DNA from: Corynespora cassiicola
Lineage: Eukaryota > Ascomycota > Dothideomycetes > Pleosporales > Corynesporascaceae
Assembly: GCA_022059125.1 (NCBI GenBank)
Contig: JAEUWY010000006.1
Coordinates: 2,666,001 to 2,730,000 of the forward strand
Reading direction: 5' to 3'
DNA length: 64,000 nucleotides
Shown: in pieces, positions 55,368-64,000 of the stretch
Position numbering within the stretch: the first letter of the stretch is position 1
How the letters are laid out: each line of letters starts with the position of its first letter
Made by a program: the position numbers and the translations under genes
Notes under the pieces: model-generated
Told to the model about the DNA's origin: nothing
What the model saw: only the letters and a program-made list of their open reading frames with translations
Database searches by the model: none

Positions 55368-58300
55368 TTAAATTGCGCCTGCTTTGCGTAGCAGCTCTGC
55401 AATGTCTTTGTGGCCTTTGTATGAAGCTGCCTGGAGCGCGTTGCCGTAGACTCCACCCTGGGCGTTGACATCGGCGCCCGCCTTGACCAGCAGCTCTACA
55501 ATGTCTTTGTGGCCTTTGTATGAAGCTCCCTGGAGCGCGTTGCCGTATCCTCCACCCTGGACGTTGACATCGGCGCCCGCCTTGACCAGCAGCTCTGCAA
55601 TGTCTTTGTGGCCTTCTTCTGAAGCTGCGTAGAGCGCGTTGCCGTATTCTCCACCCTGGGCGTTGACATCGGCGCCCGCCTTGACCAGCAGCTCTGCAAT
55701 GTCTTTGTGGCCTTTGTATGAAGCTTCCTGGAGCGCGTTGCCGTATTCTCCACCCTGGGCGTTGACATCGGCGCCCGCCTTGACCAGCAGCTCTGCAATG
55801 TCTTTGTGGCCTTTGTATGAAGCTGCCTGGAGCGCGTTGCCGTATTCTCCACCCTGGGCGTTGACATCGGCGCCCGCCTTGACCAGCAGCTCTGCAATGT
55901 CTTTGTGGCCTCTCGCTGAAGCTGCGTAGAGCGCGTTGCCGTAGCGTCCACCCTGGGCGTTGACATCGGCGCCCGCCTTGACCAGCAGCTCTGCAATGTC
56001 TTTGTGGCCTTCCGCTGAAGCTGCGTAGAGCGCGTTGCCGTAGTCTCCACGCTGGGTGTTGACATCGGCGCCCGCCTTGACCAGCAGCTCTGCAATGTCT
56101 TTGTGGCCTTCCGCTGAAGCTGCGTAGAGCGCGTTGTCGTAGTATCCACCCTGGGCGTTGACATCGGCGCCCGCCTTGACCAGCAGCTCTGCAATGTCTT
56201 TGTGGCCTTCCGCTGAAGCTGCCTGGAGCGCGTTGCCGTAGCGTCCACCCTGGGCGTTGACATCGGCGCCCGCCTTGACCAGCAGCTCTGCAATGTCTTT
56301 GTGGCCTTCTTCTGAAGCTGCGTAGAGCGCGTTGCCGTATTCTCCACCCTGGACGTTGACATCGGCGCCCGCCTTGACCAGCAGCTCTGCAATGTCTTTG
56401 TGGCCTTTGTATGAAGCTGCGTAGAGCGCGTTGCCGTATTCTCCACCCTGGACGTTGACATCGGCGCCCGCCTTGACCAGCAGCTCTGCAATGTCTTTGT
56501 GGCCTTTGTATGAAGCTGCCTGGAGCGCGTTGCTGTACCATCCACCCTGGGCGTTGACATCGGCGCCCGCCTTGACCAGCAGCTCTGCAATGTCTTTGTG
56601 GCCTTCTTCTGAAGCTGCGTAGAGCGCGTTGCCGTATCCTCCACTCTGGGCGTTGACATCGGCGCCCGCCTTGACCAGCAGCTCTGCAATGTCTTTGTGG
56701 CCTTCTTCTGAAGCTGCGTAGAGCGCGTTGCCGTAGACTCCACCCTGGACGTTGACATCGGCGCCCGCCTTGACCAGCAGCTCTGCAATGTCTTTGTCGC
56801 CTCTCGCTGAAGCTGCCTGGAGCGCGTTGCCGTATTCTCCACCCTGGACGTTGACATCGGCGCCCGCCTTGACCAGCAGCTCTGCAATGTCTTTGTGGCC
56901 TTTGTATGAAGCTGCCTGGAGCGCGTTGCCGTATTCTCCACCCTGGACGTTGACATCGGCGCCCGCCTTGACCAGCAGCTCTGCAATGTCTTTGTGGCCT
57001 TCTTCTGAAGCTGCGTAGAGCGCGTTGCCGTATTCTCCACCCTGGACGTTGACATCGGCGCCCGCCTTGACCAGCAGCTCTGCAATGTCTTTGTGGCCTT
57101 TGTATGAAGCTGCCTGGAGCGCGTTGCCGTATTCTCCACCCTGGACGTTGACATCGGCGCCCGCCTTGACCAGCAGCTCTGCAATGTCTTTGTGGCCTTT
57201 GTATGAAGCTGCCTGGAGCGCGTTGCTGTACCATCCACCCTGGGCGTTGACATCGGCGCCCGCCTTGACCAGCAGCTCTGCAATGTCTTTGTGGCCTTCT
57301 TCTGAAGCTGCCTGGAGCGCGTTGCCGTATTCTCCACCCTGGGCGTTGACATCGGCGCCCGCCTTGACCAGCAGCTCTGCAATGTCTTCGTGGCCTTCTG
57401 CTGAAGCTGCCTGGAGCGCGTTGCCGTAGCGTCCACCCTGGGCGTTGACATCGGCGCCCGCCTTGACCAGCAGCTCTGCAATGTCTTTGTGGCCTTCCGC
57501 TGAAGCTGCCTGGAGCGCGTTGCCGTAGCGTCCACCCTGGGCGTTGACATCGGCGCCCGCCTTGACCAGCAGCTCTGCAATGTCTTTGTGGCCTTCCGCT
57601 GAAGCTGCCTGGAGCGCGTTGCCGTACTTTCCACGCTGGGCGTTGACATCGGCGCCCGCCTTGACCAGCAGCTCTGCAATGTCTTTGTGGCCTTCCGCTG
57701 AAGCTGCCTGGAGCGCGTTGCCGTCGTCTCCACCCTGGGCGTTGACATCGGCGCCCGCCTTGACCAGCAGCTCTGCAATGTCTTTGTGGCCTCTCGCTGA
57801 AGCTGCCTGGAGCGCGTTGCCGTAGCGTCCACCCTGGGCGTTGACATCGGCGCCCGCCTTGACCAGCAGCTCTGCAATGTCTTTGTGGCCTTCCGCTGAA
57901 GCTGCCTGGAGCGCGTTGCCGTAGTCTCCACCCTGGGCGTTGGCGTCAGCGCCCTTGTTGAGCAACAATTTAGCTGACTCTTGCAACCCTCCAAATGCTG
58001 CATAGTACAATCCTGATGCTGGTTCACCATCGTAGCGTCTATGATATCTCTCGTCTGGACGGTAAAGACTATAGCAAATCTTGTATGAACTGCTCTGAGA
58101 ACAGAAGAGCCTCTCAATCAAACCTATCATTCCGCCGCTTTCGTGTTGAGCTGCACGAGCATGAGACATCCAGAACATTGCACAATATTCTGCGAACGGA
58201 AACTCTTTTAGTATCGTTTCCAACGGAAGAACTTGGTTGAAATGCAGCAAGTATGCCAGACATGCCCTGGCGACAGATGCTCTCGCAGCATTCTCTCGCA

Positions 58301-60678
58301 AGGCTTGAGCAGTATCACTGTTCAGTCGATCAGAAGTCAGATATTCCTTGACCGAAAAATGTGCCAGTTGGAGCTCCATATGTGTGGTTTTGTTCCCATC
58401 TTTGACCAATACAATAACCACCAGGCTCGAGCAGTAACGCGTAATCTCCTGCGGTTCGGGCATTCGATTCTTGGAAGAGAAGTGTGGACTTCCATTAACG
58501 TTGACCGCTATCGCGTCGACAGCTTCCTCAAGCCTCAAAGGTCGCTCGGAAAACGTTAAGAATTGAAGTATCCTCAGCGCATTTTTTTTGCAAACGTCTG
58601 GAATCGCTTTTAATATCCTTGCATAGGTTTCATCCAGTGTTTTCGGGAGTGACTCTAGCGCAGTACTGAGGGTGGGGTAGTCCAGACAGCCCTCCAGAAC
58701 ATCAATCTGGCACGCTACCCATCGGAACCTGTTCAGCATTTAGCACTGGCATTGAGAATGCAGATGCAAAGAAGCAGAGATTCTACTCACATGCCGTCGG
58801 CCTTTTGCGCGAGCTTTTCCTCAATCTCTCTCTGAACATCTTGACGACTCCGCCATCTCTTCAGTCCTTCGCCCTTCCTGACCTTAGCGTGGATGTATGC
58901 CAGAATATCGGCATTGACAAGGTCACTCTGGATAGCTATCCTGTTCTCCTCACTAATCAAATGGTCCATTTCTGACTGAATATCCTGCTCTGGCCGACTT
59001 GTCACAAGAAAGTGAACGTTCTTTTGCTCTAAGTTCATAAGATGCCGTATCCACAAAAGCAGGCCTTCCGTTGCGCTCCCCTTGCGTTCAACGCATTCAT
59101 CGATGGCATCCAGAATAATCCAAACCTCTTCTGCCCGCCCAGTCATTTCCCGCAGAACCTTGCAAAGTGATTCGCAGCTTGGTCGCATATTTTTATCTTC
59201 GAATGAAGAAAAGAGCGCATTCAACGGTTCCTGGGCACTCTTACACGTATGATAAAGTTGGCTGATAAGAGAGCAGACTACACCTCTAAGAGTTTGCTTC
59301 TCGCTATCAGTGAAGTCAAAGTAGAAGTAGAGGAGGGGTTGGGTGGAACGACTCTTGAGATGTTCAATGATAGTAGAGCTAAGGATGGTCTTGCCGCATC
59401 CCGGTATACCATAGAGCCACAGGAGGGAATTTCTTTGCGATTTCCACATGTTGAATGCGTCAATATGCAAGAACCAAGATCCTGTACCTTCTTGACGCTG
59501 CTGCAGCGCTTTGTTGTAGTTTGTTGATGGCTCGGGTGGTGACAGCCAGCGATGGAGCTCTCCCCGACGCTGCTCAACGGCCAAGTCTTCTACACCACGA
59601 CGTACTTTGTACACATTTTGCTCGACTACTCTTATATTAACCAACATGCTCATAGCATCTCCCAAGCAAACTAACCAGAAGATAGGACATCGCTGATTCT
59701 TCTCTCAGCCTCTACCTTGTTGACCGGAATACGGTTCAGGAGATCTTTTGCATACGCGGCTGCCACCATGGCTGCATAGCCCTGCCATTCCTTGTTCTTA
59801 TGCGTGTCAGAGTAGTCGCAGATGCCGCGAATCACCAGGCATGGGAAGTGGTTCATCAGCCCAGCTGCTTCCATCTCGAAGCACAGCACGCCGTTTTCTT
59901 TGGCAAACTTGTCGCGAAGTGCAGCATTCTTCATCAGCTGGTTTGCAGAAGCCACTATGCCGTAATGGACTGCTGGATTGTCGTCTTCTTCGGTCCTTGG
60001 GTTTCGCGGGACAAGCTTCGAAGGGTCACCACCACAAACTTCGGCACAGTTCGCTTCGTCGTTGGTGGAATGCACCAATCCACTTAGATAGAGCCTGTCA
60101 GTGTCCGGGTCTGGTCGCTTATACTTCCTCTTCAAACGAGGCTTTTTCTCCAGAACGCCGTTGACAGCGTCATCAAGTTGATGCCCGTCACTCTCATATT
60201 CGGCTTTGAGCCCGCTCATGGCCGTTCGTAAGGCTGTGGGTGGCTGATTTAGAAAACCGGTTGGCCGGAAGCTCTGCTCCTGGATCGTCTTGCCAAAATC
60301 GTACTGAAACACACCACCCTTTCCATCGCGAGGGGCGCTGACTACGATATCGCCCAGACGGATGTCGTGCTTGAGAGTCGGGGCGCCGCCACCAATGCCG
60401 ACCATCAGCCCGATTCTGACATTGGGGAAGCTGTGGAGCATGTCCCTTGCGACGACTGCCGCAGATGAAGTACCGTATTCACCCTCGGGCAGGACGGCTA
60501 CGACAACATTGTGTTGCCCAATTCGACCAAGTGTGTAATCGTTGTTGTCGTGGGGGTGTACATGCTCTGGCCGGCCGTGCTTTTCGTCGAGGAAAGCTTG
60601 AGCGGCGACATACTCGGTGGTGATGGCGCAGATCCAGCCGACGGTATAGTCTCCATTTTCAAGCTTCTGCTGAGACAT
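55368..60678 (-). CDS. PNP-NACHT-ankyrin NLR
   Basis: Three exons (60678-59676, 59625-58791, 58728-55368) join across 50- and 62-bp introns into 1732 aa. Residues 1-334 are a PNP_UDP phosphorylase-like domain ([59 protein letters not shown]). NACHT follows, with Walker [13 protein letters not shown] and Walker B-like [12 protein letters not shown], then [17 protein letters not shown]. From about residue 870 there are about 26 ankyrin repeats, each 99 bp. [17 protein letters not shown] is almost invariant, and changes are concentrated at two short positions per unit. Fungal NLRs act in non-self recognition and regulated cell death. No lesion seen. The exon 1/2 acceptor could be 3 bp away. Repeat number may vary between strains. 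Confidence 0.9.
55377..57957 (-). repeat. 99-bp tandem array (about 26 units) within the NLR
   Basis: Units share the block gcgttgacatcggcgcccgc and the following ttgaccagcagctctgcaatgtc almost without change. Differences fall mainly in two variable windows: the codons before NALQAAS and the two codons before GHKD. Two runs of units (WYS, YKG, EYG, YKG, EYG, EEG) occur twice, pointing to block duplication. Because 99 is a multiple of three, other frames are also open. Confidence 0.95.
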
Positions 60679-61349
60679 GATCAGCTAGATACCTTCCGAT
60701 TCAGTGCTCTTGGACCTCCTTTTCGCATCAGACTGAAAGATGCGGGACTCTGTGAAGAAAGAATAGCAGTCTGGTATCGTGGAGGTTCTTCGAATATTCG
60801 ATGGCAGCGATGCAAGGGTCCGTAATATTGGACGTAGGGAAAGATGCTCGGGCGCGGAAAGCCCGCAGATGTCTTTCGATAGCTGTTATGTCAAGCGCGA
60901 TGAATCTCACCCAGCATCCCACAGCAGGAATGCAGGACGAAAAGGCAGATTCACTATGCAAACGAGGAAGAAAGCGGGACAGCTAATTCAGCTGCACGAG
61001 CGGGTCGAGGCAATCTGTAGAGTTAGGCAGCACTTGTAAGGCTGAGGCCACTTTACAGCACGGTTGAGGCGTTATGCGAACTGGGTCCGGTCTGCCTTGG
61101 GTTGTGCCGCGGATGCAAATCTAGCGAAGGCCCACCAACGACCAGCAGCATGCACGCGCCGATGTGTGCCGATAGACAGCGCGAAGGGACTGCGCCCCCG
61201 CCCCCGTCGCACAGCATAAGCCGCCGCTCCAGCTGCAGCCCCAGCCTCAGCAGCGCCCCCCGCCTAGCCAGCCCCATAAGCTGCCCACAACACATTGACT
61301 TTCGCCACGAGCGCAACCAATGGACGACACACTCATGCTGCCGCTCAAG
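60679..61349. other. NLR upstream region
   Basis: Upstream of the NLR ATG; no second gene supported. Part of 61170-61270 is GC- and C-rich. Confidence 0.4.
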
Positions 61350-61490
61350 CCAGACAACGGACAGGCCGGCTCTAGCTCACCTCGTCTGTGCCTTTGAGCA
61401 GTTCCAACTACGCTGGTGGTGGATGCGACCGTCTGGCCTTGGCAAAAGTGGCCTGTCCGTTGTCTGGCCCATTCGCTTATCACGTACGTT
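61350..61490. repeat. inverted repeat, possible MITE remnant
   Basis: Perfect 18-bp arms ccagacaacggacaggcc (61350-61367) and its complement (61450-61467). To the right follows cattcgcttatcacgtacgtta, resembling the outer TIR of the deleted transposon at 29766-30788 (ctcgcttatcctttacgtta). Confidence 0.55.
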
Positions 61491-61878
61491 AGCTACACTA
61501 GTGGAGCATGATTGATTCCATGGTTATTGCGACTGAATACGAACTTCATTACGACCCTGTGATGTTCCCACAGAAGTTCGTATGCAGAAATCGCGCCGGG
61601 CAAATATTCTGGTTTGGGACGATCACAGCACTATCACGGTGGACCAGGTTTAGTTAGCTAGAATTCTAGGACTGAATAGAGCGAATTAGCATAACTGCTT
61701 GCTGAATTCTCGCAATATAAGCTATTGAGGGAGGCGACTAAGGTGCTACCCATCTCCTGGCACATCTATCCGGTACTTTCCGTCAGTCATTCAAAGTTGG
61801 CTCAATAGTTGAAAATGCAGCTAACCTCTTCCATTATGACAACCATGTCCTAGTAATCCCACTGACGAACAGGAACAT

Positions 61879-63379
61879 TTATCCTTTTCGGTCGTGCAAC
61901 CGTCGAGATCGAATGAGTTCATATGATCCTCCAAGCCACCACCACCAGCCAAAAAGTACGACAATAGTCAAAGGAATGACAACCACCCAATAGACCCAGA
62001 ATTTATGGGAGAATTGCCACCCGTCCTCTGAAAAGGAGAAGAATGTGGTGCTGAAGAGTGCCTGAGATAGCATAGATAAGTACCTTGGGAAACTGGGCCG
62101 CACATGTTCACAATGCTTACCGATATAAAGGTCGCTGGTAGGAAGATCATCGTCAGAAGAGTAATAGATTTCATGACAGCATTGTCCGAGCTCGCAAGCA
62201 TGTTGTAGGCCTACATGGCTTAGTTAGCTCTGGCCACGCATACGACGTGACTCATCAGGTAAGTGCGTTACCAGAGTAATCTCCTCTTCCAACCGGTCGT
62301 GGGTGGACTGCGCACGCCACCTCAGGCTCTTCATCATCTGCAGCTGAAATAGCAAGTATTCCCTTGCTTGCACCTGATATGTCTTGGTGAGTGCACCTAG
62401 ATGTTCGAAGTTGCTTTCTTGTCGATGAACAAGCTGTTCTATCGTCTCAATGGCGACTTGTTCTACTTCTACTAGGTGCCCTGTATGCCGCGCTAGATTG
62501 CGTAATCCTTCAAAATCGGGCCTCTCCCTCCTATTCTGAAAACGCAGTGTCAGTGCTCAAGCAGACGAGGATTGTATTGAAGGGATCATACAAGCTCGAT
62601 GGCGCGGACCGACTCGGTCACACGCCGTGTACTTTCGTCACACAGCTTTATAATCTCGTCGAAGAGAGGTCGGAGCATTGCCAAAGGGTCTTCGAACTCA
62701 AAAGTCGGCGGCTGAGGTGCAGTGAGGAGAGCCTTAAGCTCGGCAGTCACCTCTCGTGGTGTCCCGATGCACAAGACCCTGCAGGTGCTCGAACTGTTCC
62801 ACCGTATGAAGAAACCCATCTCATACCAGAGGTAGTCTTTGCCTTCGTCTGTTTTCCTCTCATCCGACGTCAAAACTTTCTTGGTGAGAATTCTAAACCA
62901 CGTGCCTGGGTTAGTAACTCAATGATAAGCTGATTGCCGATCATGGGAACAACAAAGAACACACCAAGACTCTGAAGCTTGCCCTCTCCGCCATCTTTGG
63001 AGACAAACGAGCTCTCAGAACCAAAGTAACCATTGAGATCGGTGCAAGTCTTGTTGCAGAGGAAGTCTGGCACTTGATATGGCGCTAATATCTTCTTGCG
63101 CTCGGACGCGGGGCAATGCTTCTTGTACCAATCACCAGATTCTAGGAAACTGGGACGTTTAGTTAGATAAGTGGTTTGTATGTAAGCGATATTATCTTAT
63201 CTCACACGTAGCACACTTTTGGTAGGGTCACATCCTGACCCAAAAGGTCTAAGATTCGCGATGTCCACGTCCCAGTCACGGCTAAAAGAATGTCAGGAGC
63301 TTGAACCAGATGTGTAATAACTAGTTTTGAGCTCACAGTGATATTCTAGTACTGTTGCAAGAGATTGGATGATAGCCAT
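61879..63379 (-). CDS. CorA-like divalent-cation transporter family protein
   Basis: Seven exons (63379-63337, 63281-63206, 63149-62965, 62905-62592, 62535-62272, 62210-62121, 62061-61879) join in frame, 384 aa. Key splices include GTGTGT...TACTAACCCAG, which gives QSLGTWFRILTKKV. The N-terminal domain has DYLWYEMGFFIRW and PLFDEIIKLCDES. A helical region (DFEGLRNLARHTGHLVEVEQ) leads to TM1 (ITLLTMIFLPATFISALF) and TM2 (FWVYWVVVIPLTIVVLFGWW). The GMN signature that follows TM1 in true CorA channels is absent (STTFFSF instead), so ion transport is uncertain. No lesion. Confidence 0.75.
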
Positions 63380-64000
63380 TGTAAACACTGAGCTTAAGAA
63401 GCAATCAGTATTGCTGTAGAACCAAAGCCTGATAGAACTGTGCAGTATCCATAGGCATTCACATATGAGGCAGGCCTTGAAAGAGATAGAAAAGAAAGGG
63501 ATATGGACAGTGGTCCGCTCCAGGTTAACGTAGATCGCTGCCTTCAGCAAGTTAAATTCTCACCATCGCACGGCAAGCTTAGTAATGGAGATGATCCTCT
63601 CAAGACACTAGCCTCCCCTGTGCGGCTCCACCTCCAGCCGCACTCCCGCCCATCCAGTCCTGCAAGGTGCCCCATCACTTCAGCTTGCGTCGTGCGCGCG
63701 ACCCATGGACGGCCCGCTCGCACCGCTTGCACAAGTCTTGCCCCAGCCAGAACCACTGCTAGGGTCGCTGCTAGGGCTGTGAGCTGCGGGCTGCGGCTGC
63801 GTGACGCGCTGCGACGGGGCGGAGGCGTAGCCTTTTCGCTCTGTGTTGGCATGCATCGGCGGTGCGTACATGCTATTGGGCATTGGTGGCAGACTGCATG
63901 AAGCCATGCTGTTCAGCTGAACCCAGCCCGCACAAGGCCTCAGCTGTGTTGCCCAAGCGGCTTTGATCTCGCAGGTGCCGCCTAGCTACACATGCTGCCT
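63380..64000. other. upstream of the CorA-like gene; nothing recognised
   Basis: Open frames on both strands in a GC-richer stretch (63600-63900) show no motif or start context. Confidence 0.35.

Noticed and set aside
55377..57957. Regular repeats with variable spacers, CRISPR-like at first glance
   Set aside because: They are protein-coding ankyrin units in a eukaryotic gene with introns; the spacers are not unique sequence.
55354..58117. Long open frames of 626 and 873 codons, and many plus-strand frames, across the ankyrin array
   Set aside because: They are by-products of the 99-bp repeat, whose length is a multiple of three. Only the frame encoding ankyrin repeats connects to NACHT and PNP domains.
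61102..61515. 137-codon frame upstream of the NLR
   Set aside because: It runs across the inverted repeat and a C-rich stretch and has no motif; probably not coding.
1..64000. Starship captain (DUF3435 tyrosine recombinase)
   Set aside because: Searched for by eye in all long frames and not seen; the Starship idea rests only on cargo-type genes.
1..64000. tRNA and rRNA genes
   Set aside because: No GGTTCRAATCC-like B-box with a matching acceptor stem or rRNA-like conserved block was found.

Overview
The window looks like an accessory, transposon-rich region of a filamentous ascomycete (Pezizomycotina, probably Dothideomycetes). The evidence is short introns (43-72 bp) with GTAAGT-like donors and CTAAC-like branch sites, TATA-led secreted-protein genes, Fot1/pogo transposons, Copia and Tad1-type retroelements, F-box and F-box/ankyrin genes, a DUF3723 gene and a PNP-NACHT-ankyrin NLR. 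The class-level placement is inference. No rRNA, tRNA or CRISPR was seen.

Layout. 1-4.2 kb: the start of a gene leaving the left edge, a membrane-protein 3' exon with a decayed echo, and a cluster of transcription-factor-like pieces (bZIP, Zn2Cys6, and two related bZIP-tailed units with lesions). 4.4-10 kb: two intact neighbours on the + strand, a JmjC protein and a DUF3723 protein. 10-16.4 kb: two broken pogo/Fot1-type transposons, one split by a solo LTR. 16.6-18.5 kb: a divergent pair, a candidate secreted protein and a three-exon CrtC/AttH lipocalin-like gene of the fungal Diels-Alderase type. 18.6-35 kb: a graveyard of mobile DNA holding a kinase-like pseudogene, one intact DD35D transposon with perfect 44-bp TIRs, an internally deleted relative inserted in a Copia remnant, a Tad1-like LINE cut by a 126-bp LTR-like element, and MITEs.

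34.8-53.6 kb is a gene island of small and fast-evolving genes: an AflR-type regulator lacking its DNA-binding half, F-box proteins, a possible dibasic-cleaved secreted peptide precursor, a secreted 160-aa protein ending in a KR-delimited Cys peptide, a nucleoside deoxyribosyltransferase-like enzyme, two tiny MADS-like proteins (90 and 91 aa), a membrane protein broken by a 16-bp tandem duplication, and a BTB protein. 55.3-60.7 kb is a 1732-codon NLR whose ankyrin array is made of about 26 nearly identical 99-bp units. 61.9-63.4 kb is an intact seven-exon CorA-like membrane protein.

How the parts may fit together: DUF3723 and NLR genes are known cargo of fungal Starship elements, and the mix of cargo-type genes, peptides and transposons suits such a region or an accessory chromosome. 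No tyrosine-recombinase captain is visible here, so this remains a hypothesis. Splice junctions were read by eye and supported by frame consistency.
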